Source: Prevotella sp. P6B1 (GTDB taxonomy: Bacteria > Bacteroidota > Bacteroidia > Bacteroidales > Bacteroidaceae). From it: a stretch of 64,000 bases of DNA. Position 1 is the stretch's first letter, and each line of letters begins with the position of its first letter. The notes under the pieces were generated by a model that worked only from the letters and a program-made list of their open reading frames with translations, was not told where the DNA came from and ran no database searches. The position numbers and the translations under genes are program-made. Positions 40,534 to 50,256 of the stretch are shown here, piece after piece. The DNA is taken from the NCBI RefSeq assembly GCF_000702825.1, contig NZ_JNKF01000018.1:29122-93121 (forward strand). Reading direction: 5' to 3'.

Positions 40534-42306
40534 TTAATAGCCTGGGTTCTGATCGAGTACACCGTCCTTGTTGGCCTGAATAGCCGACAATGGGATGGGG
40601 AACAGATCGAAGTGTGCATCATAGTCCTTATTGTCGGCGCTATGGGCAGCACTGAAGTAAGGATTGTATTTCTTGATGCGCTCAGCCAACTTGCCTACAC
40701 GTGACAGGGTGAGACGGCGCTTCTCCTCGCAGACGAGCTCACGCAGACGTTCATCCAGGATGAAGTCGATGTTCATCTGATCGGCAGTCACTTTATCGGC
40801 CTTAGCGCGGGCACGCAGTACGTTGATGTCGGCAGCAGCTTCGGCTTTCTTACCCAAGTTGACATAAGCTTCAGCACGTAGCAGGTATGCCTCTGCCAGA
40901 CGGAAGAAATACTGATCGGTGAAGGTCTTACCACCGGTTCCTGCCAACTGATAGGTTTCTTTGTTCTGATACTGGGCATCGGGATAGTGGTATGGTGTAG
41001 TCATCTTTGTCGAGTAGCCGCACATGAAGCGGTTGGGCAACTGAGTGGTGGCATTCACACCGCCGTCAAAACCTGTTGTCATAGAGTAGCCTGCTGGCAG
41101 TACGGTCTTCTCTAAGTCGAAGTATCCGTCGGGCATGGCTGCTGCCAGTTCTGGACGATCAGCCAATACATTTGTACGGTGGATCTTGAAACGGCGGGGC
41201 CAGTTGAACTCAGAGTTACGGATATCTTTCTTGTCTACGTCGTCGGCCCAGATGCCGTTGTAGAGATGGTCTACAGCATAGTGTGTACCGATACCACGTC
41301 CACCGGTCATGTCGCCGATAGGCCAGTTAAACAGCTGTACGTTAGTGCCATCAGGAGCAATGAGTTGGAACTTGTCCACCTGAGGTGCGAAGAAACGCTC
41401 GCCCCAGAAACTACCGGGATTCCAGAAGAAGTGGCTGGTGTTGTTTCCACCACCGTCAACGTTGGTTTCGAACTGAATCACCCATACGCCCTCTGTATTG
41501 CCTGAGCTGCGGTTCTGGTTGTTTGGACGGAACAGGTCGTAGAACACGTCGCCATCTTCTTTGGCCTGTGAACCGAAACGCTGGGTCATCAGGGCGAGGT
41601 TGCTGTTGTTGATAACAGCCGAAGCAGCGGTTACAGCCTTGTCGTTGGCGCCTGTAGCTAAGTAAACCTCCGACAGCAGCATGTTAGCTGCGGGCTTACT
41701 GATCTCACCATCTTTCACGGTGTTGATCTCTGGCAGATTAGAGGCTGCATACTCCAGATCCTCTACGACCTGAGCCAATACCTGATCTTTCGAATCACGC
41801 GTATAGTCGGTCTTGGGTGCTGTTACCTCCTCAATCTGCAAGGGTACACCACCATAGAGATAAGCCAGTGTGCGATAGCCTAAGGCGCGGAAGAAACGCC
41901 CCTTAGCCTCGTATTCCTTCTTCTGATCGTCGGTCAGCGCTGTTGCACTGGGTACGCGACTGATAATCGTGTTGGCCTGGGCAATCAGTTTGTAGTTCTC
42001 ATCCCAGTAGAACTTAGCGATTGAGCCTGAAGGCGAGAGATCAGCAGTAACATTCGACTTGAGAGGGTCGGCTGTAATCCACATATCAGCAAACTTCGAG
42101 AGGTCTGTTGTACGATCGTATGTGGTATAGAACTCTTCACGTGTCAGGTAATAGAGTTCGGTGACTGCAGCATCGAAATCTGCTTTTGTATTGTATGAAT
42201 TGGATGCCGAATTAAAGTCAAGGGCTTTCTCTTCCAGGAACTTGTCTTCGTTACATCCTGTCAGCGTCAAAGCTGAGATAACGGTGAATAATAATATCTT
42301 TTTCAT
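40534..42306 (-). CDS. SusD/RagB-like lipoprotein (xylan-type locus)
   Basis: 590 residues from ATG 42306 (MKKILLFTVISALTLTGC, then NEDKFLEE); the longer frame starts at a TTG and is not preferred. SusD features: NSYNTKADFDAAVTELYYLT, KGRFFRALGYRTLAYLYGGVPLQ, ANMLLSEVYLATGANDKAV, FRLAEAYLLRAEAYVNLGKKAEA and DERLRELVCEEKRRLTLSRVGKLAERIKK, ending FPIPLSAIQANKDGVLDQNPGY. It follows susC by 12 bp on the minus strand. Xylan as substrate is inferred from the GH115 gene downstream. Confidence 0.95.
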   Translation of the reverse strand: MKKILLFTVISALTLTGCNEDKFLEEKALDFNSASNSYNTKADFDAAVTELYYLTREEFYTTYDRTTDLSKFADMWITADPLKSNVTADLSPSGSIAKFYWDENYKLIAQANTIISRVPSATALTDDQKKEYEAKGRFFRALGYRTLAYLYGGVPLQIEEVTAPKTDYTRDSKDQVLAQVVEDLEYAASNLPEINTVKDGEISKPAANMLLSEVYLATGANDKAVTAASAVINNSNLALMTQRFGSQAKEDGDVFYDLFRPNNQNRSSGNTEGVWVIQFETNVDGGGNNTSHFFWNPGSFWGERFFAPQVDKFQLIAPDGTNVQLFNWPIGDMTGGRGIGTHYAVDHLYNGIWADDVDKKDIRNSEFNWPRRFKIHRTNVLADRPELAAAMPDGYFDLEKTVLPAGYSMTTGFDGGVNATTQLPNRFMCGYSTKMTTPYHYPDAQYQNKETYQLAGTGGKTFTDQYFFRLAEAYLLRAEAYVNLGKKAEAAADINVLRARAKADKVTADQMNIDFILDERLRELVCEEKRRLTLSRVGKLAERIKKYNPYFSAAHSADNKDYDAHFDLFPIPLSAIQANKDGVLDQNPGY

Positions 42307-42318
42307 GTGTAATGGCAA

Positions 42319-45300
42319 TTAAAGATTGATATTGAGACCAAATGTCACGCTCTTCATAACCGGACGGTTGTCGTAGCAGCTACCTGTTGTGCGGTTCTGT
42401 CCGTTGATGTCCTGATAGGTCATGTTTGGCTCAGGATCCCAACCGTGCCAGCCGGTGATGGTCAGCAGGTTCTTGCAGCTCATGTAGACGTTGATACCGT
42501 CGATACCGATGGTTCTCATCCACTGCTTTGGCAGGTCGTAAGAGAGTGTGATGTCCTGTAGACGTAAGAACGAGCGGTTCTCGTAGCGATAAGGATTGAT
42601 GGCGGGGTTGGCATTGTAGAGTGCATAGATACCATCAGGATTGCTTGGTGTCCAGAAATTGTCCACCTGTTCTGTCAGGCGGTTGTGACGCAGCGTGTTG
42701 TCGTTGACGAGCTCAGCGAATGAGTTCTTACCTAAGAAGCTCTTGCTACCGCCCAGTACGGCGTTGAGGAAGAAACTCAGGGTGAAGTCCTTGTACTTGA
42801 ATGTGTTCAGCAAGCCCATGCGTACAGAAGGATCGGTCTTACCGATGATGCTGCGGTCTTTCTCGTTGATCTCGCCGTCGTTGTTGATATCAACGATGCG
42901 GTAGTTACCAGGATGATAGCCTTCGGGGATATTGTCGCCAACCTGCCAGATACCATCGATGGTGTAGTCGTAGATGGCAGAGAGCGACTCGCCGATGAAC
43001 AGTGAAGAAGAAGTGAGGTCGTCCTCCTTACCATCACCGTTGGTGTCCAGACCGGCCAGCTTGTTGATTTTGTTGCTGTTGGTCGAGAGGTTGAACATCG
43101 ATGACCACTCAAAGTCCTTGGTCACGATATTACGTGAGTTGATAGTAATTTCGAAACCGTTATTCTGAATCTCACCGACATTCGACATGATAGAGGTGAA
43201 ACCGGTGATAGAAGGAATCTGTACGGCATAGAGCAGATCCTTGGTCTTGGTGGTGTAGTATTCGATATTACCAGTGATACGGTTGTTCAACAAGGCGAAG
43301 TCGAGACCGAAGTTGAAACCGGCAGTCTTCTCCCACTTCAGGTCAGCGTTCTCCATTGAAGCTAACTCCTGGCGCATAGCACCGCTGACGCCATCGCCGA
43401 AGATATAGCCGATAGAAGAGTCGACACGGGCCAGTGAAGAATAGCGTGAGGTCTGGTTACCGCTCATACCCCAACCGGCGCGCAGTTTCAGATAGTCCAG
43501 ATGAGGCACCTTGAACCACTTCTCGTTGGTGATGACCCAACCTAAGGCTACAGATGGGAATACGGCGCTCTTGTTGTTGGCCGAGAATCCAGAGTAACCA
43601 TCACGGCGTACGGTGGCTGTCATCAGGTAACGGCCGTCGTAAGCGTAGTTCACACGAGCCATCTGGTAGAGAAGGGTCTCCAACCATGCATCCGAGCTGG
43701 TGTTCTGTGTTGAGGCGAGCTCCAGTGAATTGTAACCCAGTGTCATGCGTGGGAACAACTTGGCGTCGGCAGCGGTATAGCTGTACTTGCGGCGTGAAGC
43801 ACCGTAAACCAAAGTGGCACCAACGCAGTGCTTGCCGAAGTCGTTCATGTAGTTCAGAATGTTATCGAGTGTGTAATCGTAATAGGTTGAGTGGTGTTTG
43901 TATGCCTGTCCGTTGCTGTTCTCAGCAAACTCGCTGGCATAGTTGTGCTCACCGATACGATAGTTGTTACCGAAGTTAAGACGATAGGTCAGACCCTTCA
44001 GGGGAAGCTGTATCTCGGTATATAGGTTAGCAAAGAAAGAGTTCGAACGGTCGTAGTCGTCAACCAGCGAACCATGATAAGGATTCTCGCGGGCGTCGTG
44101 TGCGGGATAGTGAATCATATCGCCGTTCTCATCATAAGGCTTGGTCAGTGGGCTGCATTCAATGAGGAATGGCAGATAGGTCTCCTGGCCATCGCGGTTC
44201 TCAAACGAACCGAAAGCCTGTACGCCGGCCTTCAACCATTTCACTGGCTGGATATCCAGGTTGACACGGATTGAGTTACGGCTGTAGTCGTCATTGAGCA
44301 GATAGTTCTTCTGCTGGGTGTTACCTAATGAGATGAGGTACGACATGGCGTCGCTACCACCAGATACGTTCACCTTGTTCTCCCAGATTGAACCATTGCG
44401 GGTGAAGTCGCTCCACCAGTCGTAATCGCCAGCGATGATGTTACCCTGATCGTCGGTCATCCAGGCATCCGGCATGCGCTCAGAGAGCTTGAAGTTAGGA
44501 TTCTGCTGAGTATAGCCCGACTCTTCAGTCTTAGAGTACTGCCACAGACACTCGTTGTCGAAGTTGAGCATCTCATTGCGATTCATGGTGTGCATCTTGT
44601 TAGTAGGTGTCTGGAAGCTGTAGCTGCTCGAGAATGATACCTTGGCCTTACCTTTGGCACCCTTCTTACTGGTGATGAGCAGTACGCCGTTGGCAGCCTG
44701 TGCACCGTAAACGGCAGTAGCAGAGGCGTCCTTCAGAACGTCTACGCTCTCGATGTCGGCAGGGTTGATACTTGAGAGATTACCGGTGAAGATGATACCG
44801 TCGAGGATGATCAGTACACTGGTGTTACCCGAGATGGTGTTGGCACCACGGATAGAGAGCTCGGGGCTTGAACCTGCAGAGCTGGCCTGACCGACATTCA
44901 GTCCTGGCACTGTTCCCTGTAACGACTGCAACAGGTTGGTGTTGGGGCTCTTCTCGAAGGCTTGGATGTTGGCACGGCTAACGGCACCGGTCACATCGCT
45001 CTTTCTCATCGTACCATAACCTACTACAACCACCTCGTCGAGTAGTTTCTGGTCGTTCTCCATTTTCACCTCTACAAAGTTCTTGCCTTTTACAGACACT
45101 CTTTGAGTAAGAAAACCAACATAAGTAATCTGAATCTCACCTTTTGTGATGTTCTTCAGTTCAAACTTTCCATCGAAGTCGGTCACGGTTCCGTTCTGTG
45201 TTCCAACTTCTCTTACAGTTGCACCGATAACGGGCTCGCCCGCATCGTCTTTCACAATACCTTTAATGATGCTTTGTGCCGAGAGCAGCATAGGGGCTGC

Positions 45301-45348
45301 CAGCAGTGCAAGCATCATCAGGAATCTTCTCATTGTTTTTTCTTTCAT
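42319..45348 (-). CDS. SusC/RagA-like TonB-dependent transporter (xylan-type locus)
   Basis: 1009 residues from the first ATG; a second ATG at 45333 (MRRFLMMLALLAAPMLLSAQ) gives a cleaner signal peptide. Domains: Ig-like CarbopepD_reg (IIKGIVKDDAGEPVIGATVRE), TonB-box region DEVVVVGYGTMRKSDVTG, plug (SIRGANTISGNTSVLIILDG; LKDASATAVYGAQAANGVLLI) and barrel ending RPVMKSVTFGLNINL. It leads a susC-susD pair between a hybrid two-component regulator and GH115, so probable cargo is glucuronoxylan oligosaccharide. Confidence 0.96.
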   Translation of the reverse strand: MKEKTMRRFLMMLALLAAPMLLSAQSIIKGIVKDDAGEPVIGATVREVGTQNGTVTDFDGKFELKNITKGEIQITYVGFLTQRVSVKGKNFVEVKMENDQKLLDEVVVVGYGTMRKSDVTGAVSRANIQAFEKSPNTNLLQSLQGTVPGLNVGQASSAGSSPELSIRGANTISGNTSVLIILDGIIFTGNLSSINPADIESVDVLKDASATAVYGAQAANGVLLITSKKGAKGKAKVSFSSSYSFQTPTNKMHTMNRNEMLNFDNECLWQYSKTEESGYTQQNPNFKLSERMPDAWMTDDQGNIIAGDYDWWSDFTRNGSIWENKVNVSGGSDAMSYLISLGNTQQKNYLLNDDYSRNSIRVNLDIQPVKWLKAGVQAFGSFENRDGQETYLPFLIECSPLTKPYDENGDMIHYPAHDARENPYHGSLVDDYDRSNSFFANLYTEIQLPLKGLTYRLNFGNNYRIGEHNYASEFAENSNGQAYKHHSTYYDYTLDNILNYMNDFGKHCVGATLVYGASRRKYSYTAADAKLFPRMTLGYNSLELASTQNTSSDAWLETLLYQMARVNYAYDGRYLMTATVRRDGYSGFSANNKSAVFPSVALGWVITNEKWFKVPHLDYLKLRAGWGMSGNQTSRYSSLARVDSSIGYIFGDGVSGAMRQELASMENADLKWEKTAGFNFGLDFALLNNRITGNIEYYTTKTKDLLYAVQIPSITGFTSIMSNVGEIQNNGFEITINSRNIVTKDFEWSSMFNLSTNSNKINKLAGLDTNGDGKEDDLTSSSLFIGESLSAIYDYTIDGIWQVGDNIPEGYHPGNYRIVDINNDGEINEKDRSIIGKTDPSVRMGLLNTFKYKDFTLSFFLNAVLGGSKSFLGKNSFAELVNDNTLRHNRLTEQVDNFWTPSNPDGIYALYNANPAINPYRYENRSFLRLQDITLSYDLPKQWMRTIGIDGINVYMSCKNLLTITGWHGWDPEPNMTYQDINGQNRTTGSCYDNRPVMKSVTFGLNINL

Positions 45349-45393
45349 ACGTAGATGATTTTAATTATTAGTAAAGATTGAAAAAATCTGGTG

Positions 45394-45426
45394 CAAAGAT
45401 AAGGCGTAATTTGATTTTTGTTGCAA
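45394..45426 (-). promoter_or_regulatory. Promoter of the xylan-type susCD pair
   Basis: Minus strand TTGC (45426-45423), 21 bp, TATCTTTG (45401-45394), followed by a leader of about 40-55 nt to susC. Confidence 0.65.
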
Positions 45427-45470
45427 GGAAATTGTTTCATTGCCCTGCGATTATCTTTCAAGATGTAAGA

Positions 45471-45507
45471 TATCGGCATTTTGCAACAAAATCGCAAAAT
45501 GCCGATA
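45471..45507. repeat. Perfect 14-bp inverted repeat between the regulator and susC
   Basis: TATCGGCATTTTGC (45471-45484) and GCAAAATGCCGATA (45494-45507) with a 9-nt loop. It is 24 nt after the regulator's stop, so it may terminate that transcript, though no T-run follows. It is also placed about 45 bp upstream of the susC -33 box, where an operator would be expected. Confidence 0.75.
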
Positions 45508-45531
45508 CAATTCTCCCTATTCGGTAAGATA

Positions 45532-48500
45532 TTACTCCTTATATGTTTCAACATATTCTGAGGGCGACATGCCGAAATGTGTCTTGAATGCGGTTGAGAA
45601 ATGGGCCTGATCGGCATAGCCAACCTTATAGGCTACCTGCGATACATTCACCTTGCTCTCGCGTAGCAGTCGGGCAGCCTGCTCCATGCGCAGGTTGCGC
45701 AAGAACTTACCACTCGAGATGCCGGTAATCTCCTTCATCTTGCGATGCAGCTGGGCTCGACTGATGCCCACATCGGCGGCAAGTGTGTCGATATTGAATT
45801 CCGGATCCGACATGTTGGCATTGATAGAACGCATGACACGTTCCATCAGTGCATCGTCGTTGCCTTTTACCTGGATGTTCTCCACACGCTCCTCCTGTTG
45901 GGCGGCACCGCTGAATTTTCCGCGTAATCTACGGATATTATCTATCAGATTGTCTATCTGGATATGCAACTCCTCCATGCTGAAGGGTTTGGCGATATAG
46001 GCATCGGCGCCCGACTTCAGACCTTCGAGTTTGTTCTCCACTTCGGCTTTCGAGGTGAGCATGATGACAGGTATCTGCGAAATCTGCGGATTGTCTTTGA
46101 TACGTTTCAGCAGGGTGAGACCATCCATCTCAGGCATCATCACATCGCTGATAACCAGGTCGAACTGTTGAGTGAGCAGGCATTTCAGAGCTTCTTTGCC
46201 GTTTGGAGCATGGTCGAAATGATAGTGATTACCCAATTCGCTGGTGATATAGTCGGCTATCTCCTGGTCATCATCCACCACAAGGATATGGAACTGGTGG
46301 AAAGCCTGCTTGGTGCCGATACCTGCCGAGAGAACCTCGCGGGCAGGCGCATCAGTGATGATCTGTTCTGTTTTGAGATGGGCATGTCCCTTGGGGATGG
46401 TTACAATGAAGCAGGCGCCTCGCTCCCCATCCTTACGGTTCATGGCTTTGATCTGTCCTCCATGCATCTGGGTGATTGAGCGACTGAGGTTCAGTCCGAT
46501 GCCTGTACCTCGCATGCCCAGGTCGTCGGCACTTCGTCCCTGATAGAAACGGTCGAACAGTTTTTCGGCCTCTTCTTCTCTGATACCTACCCCAGAGTCA
46601 ATCACTTGTATTTCAATCTCCTTCTCTGTCTCGCGCAGTACTACTTTCACTTCACCGCCATCAAAGGTGTATTTAAAGGCATTGGAGAGTAGGTTGGAGA
46701 TGACTTTATCGAAATTGATGCGGTCAACCCATGCTAAGACATGGTTCTTCTCATGCTCGAACATGAAAGTGATATTACGTTGACTGGCATTATACTGATA
46801 CAGCTTACAGATGCCGCTGATAAATTCTACCAGATTGGTCTCCCTACAGTGCAGCTGCATCTGGTTCTTGTCGATGCGGCGTTCATCCAGAATCTGGTTC
46901 ACTAACAGCATCAAGCGTTGGGCATTCCGGTCGATGGTGTCGATATAACCTTGCTCCTCGCTGTTGGTGGCAATGCTCTTCAGTTTGGCCAGTGGCCCCA
47001 TAATCAGGGTGAGCGGTGAACGGATGTCGTGGGTGGCATTCATCAGGAATTTCATTTTCTCCTCATCCATTCGCTGATGGGCCTTGCGGCGCAGATTCAA
47101 GCCCAAGGCTGCCAGTAATAACATGGCTATGATGAGATAGATGATATACGCCCAGGTCGACTGATACCATGGTGGTGTCACCTCTACTAAGATGGTCTTG
47201 ATCTCAGAGTAGACACCTGCCGACAAGGCTCTGACTTCAATCTTATAGGTGCCAGGCTGCAGATGACTGAGTTGGATGCTGTTCTCACCCTCGGGTTTTT
47301 GTATCCATTTCGACCCGTTGATCCTGTATTCATAGATGATATTATCAGGACTGATAAAGTCTAATAGCGAGAACTCAAGGGCGATGCTGTTGTCGAGGTA
47401 GGATACCTGATAGGTGTCGGTCTCAATTACAGGTCCCTCGGTTATCAGATTGCCTGCGATATAAAAGCCTGTCAGTTTGATGGGGGGCAGATCCTTATGA
47501 CTGCCAGTGACTTGTGCGGCGTTGAATACGGTCAGTCCATCGTTATTGGCAAAATAAACCATGTCGTTGTTGGTATGCATGCCCACACAGTTGATATATT
47601 CCTTGGTGGTCAGTCCATTGCCGCTGACATGACCGATAAAGTTCTTTTTGTTATGGTCGAACTGCCAGATGCCCATAGAGGTGGCGCACCAGATGTCACC
47701 GTTGTTGGCTCTGACAATATAGCCTACCACTTTGTTGGACAGGGCGTCGCCATAGTCGAATCGGGATACCTGTTGATTGTTCTGATGGTAGGTGAACAGG
47801 CCTTGGTCGGTGCCGATGAGTATGTCGCCGTTCTGCGTCTCGCAAAGTGAATAGCACATGGTTCCTTCCAACAGATTCTCCCAACCGTATGGGTGGAAGT
47901 TGTCCTTCTTCGGGTCATAGCACGAGATACCTGCTGAGGTAGCCATCCAGATACACCCGTTTCTGTCGGGCATCATGGCCATGATCCAGTTGTTATGCAG
48001 CTGTCCTCTGACGGCATCGTATTGCGTAGCCAGAAACTGCTTAATGCTATGGTCCTCCGGGTTGTAGATGCAGAAACCGCGTGAGTAGAGGGAGATGAAG
48101 AGGCGACCATCGCCTAATTCGGTCATGTCGTTCACCTTGTCGCAGACAAAGGTAATCTGGTATTGTGACCTACCTGTCAGTGGGTCGTATGAATAGAGTG
48201 CCTTGTCGCTGCCTATCCAGTAGCGTCCCTTCCGGTCACGGTAGATGAATTCGGCCGATGGAGGTGAGGCGGGATGTGCCACGATATGGCCTCGCTTATC
48301 GAATCCAAAGACACCGCTACCCTGTACCACTGCCCAGATGATATCCTGGTCGCCTTTGCATACCGCGGTGACCGTTGAACTGATACGATAGCCTTGCGAT
48401 GAGAAACTCCATGATGAGAACTGTGGTTGGATGCGGGGTATCATGACCAGACCTTTTGACTGGCATCCTAACCAGATGTTACCGATGCGGTCTTCGTGGA

Positions 48501-49389
48501 TGCACCATATCTTGGCGGTGTTCAGATCCAGACCGTTCAACTGGCATTCTACACGTTCCAATTTCTTGCAGTTTTTTTTCAGGATAAACAATCCGTCGCC
48601 TCGTGTTCCTATATATATATCGCCTTTTCTGCTTTGGTATGCACTGCTGATGACAACATTATCGCCTGCAAGTGCCGATAAGTCGATATCAGCCTTCGTT
48701 ATTTGTCCTTGGTGATAGCGGCTGATGCCATGCTGGCAGATAATAAGGATGTCGCCCTCGGTCTCAACAATCTTGGCCACGATGCCTTGCTCTACAAAGA
48801 ACTGGTGTACCCTGTTCTGGTCTTTCATCGTAATCTCTTCACCATAGCCGCACTTCCAGAAACGTCCTTGATGGTCTTCCATCATCTGATTGTAATACCA
48901 GTTACCGCTACTGGTGGTATAGCCATCGGCCACTTTCTGCAGGGTATTATCTTTCAGGGTGTAAAGTCCCCTGCCTGATGTGCCCACCAGGAACTCGCCG
49001 TTCTTTCTTTCAAGAGTGGATATGACGCGTGGACTTAGTTGGGTAGGAAACGTGTAGTGGATAAACCGGTCGGATGCATAGTCGTAGCGCGATAATCCGG
49101 TTCGGGTGCCCACCCATAACTGCCCTTTCTTGTCGCAATAGAGCCTGGTGACAATATTGCTGCTCAAGGTGGTAGAGTCGTTGGGCTGCGACAAGTAGGT
49201 GGTGAAGCGATAGCCGTCGAACTTGTTAAGCCCGTTTTCGGTTGCTATCCAGATGTAGCCGTATTTATCCTGACATACATCGTTAATCAGTCCGCTCGAA
49301 AAACGTTCCGACGGAAAGAATTGTCCGGCCTGTCCATGTGCCATTAGCGACACAACAAAAAGCAGCAAAGAAGTCAATAGATGTCTCAT
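45532..49389 (-). CDS. Hybrid two-component system (HTCS) regulator of the xylan-type locus
   Basis: A 1285-residue fusion of sensor kinase and response regulator. Signal MRHLLTSLLLFVVSLMAHG leads to periplasmic regulator-propeller repeats (for example ICQDKYGYIWIATENGLNKFDG), a Y_Y_Y domain near 680-740, one membrane segment (AYIIYLIIAMLLLAALGL), HisKA with His787 (MNATHDIRSPLTL), HATPase (IDSGVGIREEEAEKLFDRF), receiver with Asp1082 (DLVISDVMMPEMDG) and a C-terminal AraC helix-turn-helix (VGISRAQLHRKM; VAYKVGYADQAHFSTAFKTHFG). All key residues are present. The periplasmic part should bind a glycan fragment, here probably a xylooligosaccharide, and activate the adjacent susCD genes. Confidence 0.97.
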   Translation of the reverse strand: MRHLLTSLLLFVVSLMAHGQAGQFFPSERFSSGLINDVCQDKYGYIWIATENGLNKFDGYRFTTYLSQPNDSTTLSSNIVTRLYCDKKGQLWVGTRTGLSRYDYASDRFIHYTFPTQLSPRVISTLERKNGEFLVGTSGRGLYTLKDNTLQKVADGYTTSSGNWYYNQMMEDHQGRFWKCGYGEEITMKDQNRVHQFFVEQGIVAKIVETEGDILIICQHGISRYHQGQITKADIDLSALAGDNVVISSAYQSRKGDIYIGTRGDGLFILKKNCKKLERVECQLNGLDLNTAKIWCIHEDRIGNIWLGCQSKGLVMIPRIQPQFSSWSFSSQGYRISSTVTAVCKGDQDIIWAVVQGSGVFGFDKRGHIVAHPASPPSAEFIYRDRKGRYWIGSDKALYSYDPLTGRSQYQITFVCDKVNDMTELGDGRLFISLYSRGFCIYNPEDHSIKQFLATQYDAVRGQLHNNWIMAMMPDRNGCIWMATSAGISCYDPKKDNFHPYGWENLLEGTMCYSLCETQNGDILIGTDQGLFTYHQNNQQVSRFDYGDALSNKVVGYIVRANNGDIWCATSMGIWQFDHNKKNFIGHVSGNGLTTKEYINCVGMHTNNDMVYFANNDGLTVFNAAQVTGSHKDLPPIKLTGFYIAGNLITEGPVIETDTYQVSYLDNSIALEFSLLDFISPDNIIYEYRINGSKWIQKPEGENSIQLSHLQPGTYKIEVRALSAGVYSEIKTILVEVTPPWYQSTWAYIIYLIIAMLLLAALGLNLRRKAHQRMDEEKMKFLMNATHDIRSPLTLIMGPLAKLKSIATNSEEQGYIDTIDRNAQRLMLLVNQILDERRIDKNQMQLHCRETNLVEFISGICKLYQYNASQRNITFMFEHEKNHVLAWVDRINFDKVISNLLSNAFKYTFDGGEVKVVLRETEKEIEIQVIDSGVGIREEEAEKLFDRFYQGRSADDLGMRGTGIGLNLSRSITQMHGGQIKAMNRKDGERGACFIVTIPKGHAHLKTEQIITDAPAREVLSAGIGTKQAFHQFHILVVDDDQEIADYITSELGNHYHFDHAPNGKEALKCLLTQQFDLVISDVMMPEMDGLTLLKRIKDNPQISQIPVIMLTSKAEVENKLEGLKSGADAYIAKPFSMEELHIQIDNLIDNIRRLRGKFSGAAQQEERVENIQVKGNDDALMERVMRSINANMSDPEFNIDTLAADVGISRAQLHRKMKEITGISSGKFLRNLRMEQAARLLRESKVNVSQVAYKVGYADQAHFSTAFKTHFGMSPSEYVETYKE

Positions 49390-49397
49390 ATTGTATC

Positions 49398-49414
49398 ATT
49401 TTGCTGCAAAATTA
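49398..49414 (-). promoter_or_regulatory. HTCS gene promoter box inside a palindrome
   Basis: ATTTTGC-T-GCAAAAT (49398-49412) is a 15-bp palindrome that overlaps a minus-strand -7 box, TAATTTTG (49414-49407). The half-site ATTTTGC/GCAAAAT also forms the core of the hairpin at 45471-45507. Confidence 0.45.
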
Positions 49415-49449
49415 AACAAAAACCTTGGAATGACCATAGGTTTTTGTTT
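49414..49449 (-). terminator. Terminator after ccsA
   Basis: AAACAAAAACC (49414-49424) pairs perfectly with GGTTTTTGTTT (49439-49449); on the minus strand the stem ends in GTTTTTGTTTAATTTT. It is 21 nt after the ccsA-like stop codon. Confidence 0.75.
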
Positions 49450-49470
49450 CATAGTCATGGAAAAATGTTT

Positions 49471-50256
49471 CTAACTGCTATAAGTATGTACACTTGCGCC
49501 TGCTGTCGATGGGAGATAGTTGACGCCCCACCAGCATATCTGCAGGAGAACAAACGACACGATAATCACCCATAGAGCCAGCTGTGGCTTGTGCTTGGGT
49601 AACAGCCGGTAATGGATGTAGATGAGATACGACAGCCAGGTGATGGCAGCCCATGTCTCTTTGGGATCCCACGACCAGTAGTGCCCCCAAGCTTCCTTGG
49701 CCCATAGTGCTCCGAAGAGCATACCACAGGTTAGGAATACCAGTCCTACGTTCACCAGGTTGTCGCTGATGTCAAGTTCTTCATCGGCAATGGCACTCTT
49801 TTTGAAAAAGAGCAGATAGATGGCCATGACAGCCGCAGCTCCCAGTACGGCATAGGCAAACATGTACACGATGACGTGAGGTGCAAACCACGGACTCTGC
49901 AGAGCCGGCATGAGAGTTTTGTCGTGAATCTCGGGCTTGAACAGGTTTACACAGATGAATACCAGCGAGAGTATCGTTGAGAACGAAAGTATCCACTTGT
50001 ATTTCCAACGTGAATAAACGGTCAGTCCGGCCAGTGGCAGGAAGAAGGAGTACCATAGTCGTGTCTCCCCCATGGTGCGCAAGGGTGGACGCTCCAGTGA
50101 TATCCACATTGAGACGATGAAACTGAAGAATACTAACAGTCCAATGATTGTGGCACCATAAACCATGCCGGTCTTGTTGCGCCAGGCGGCATAGGCACCG
50201 ATAGCCCATAGTAAAACGGCTGCTATCGCAAAATATATAAAATGTTCCCAAGTCAT
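49471..50256 (-). CDS. ccsA: Cytochrome c biogenesis protein CcsA/ResC-like
   Basis: 261 residues from ATG 50256 (MTWEHFIYFAIAAVLLW). It is a polytopic membrane protein of the haem-handling family; the periplasmic haem-binding WWD signature is WGHYWSWDPKETWAAITWL. It works with the ResB-like partner to move haem across the membrane and attach it to apocytochromes c. The start overlaps the ResB-like stop by 4 bases (ATGA), so translation is coupled. No cytochrome c or nrfHA genes are in the window, which is unusual because this pair often sits beside nrfHA in Bacteroidota. Confidence 0.92.
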   Translation of the reverse strand: MTWEHFIYFAIAAVLLWAIGAYAAWRNKTGMVYGATIIGLLVFFSFIVSMWISLERPPLRTMGETRLWYSFFLPLAGLTVYSRWKYKWILSFSTILSLVFICVNLFKPEIHDKTLMPALQSPWFAPHVIVYMFAYAVLGAAAVMAIYLLFFKKSAIADEELDISDNLVNVGLVFLTCGMLFGALWAKEAWGHYWSWDPKETWAAITWLSYLIYIHYRLLPKHKPQLALWVIIVSFVLLQICWWGVNYLPSTAGASVHTYSS

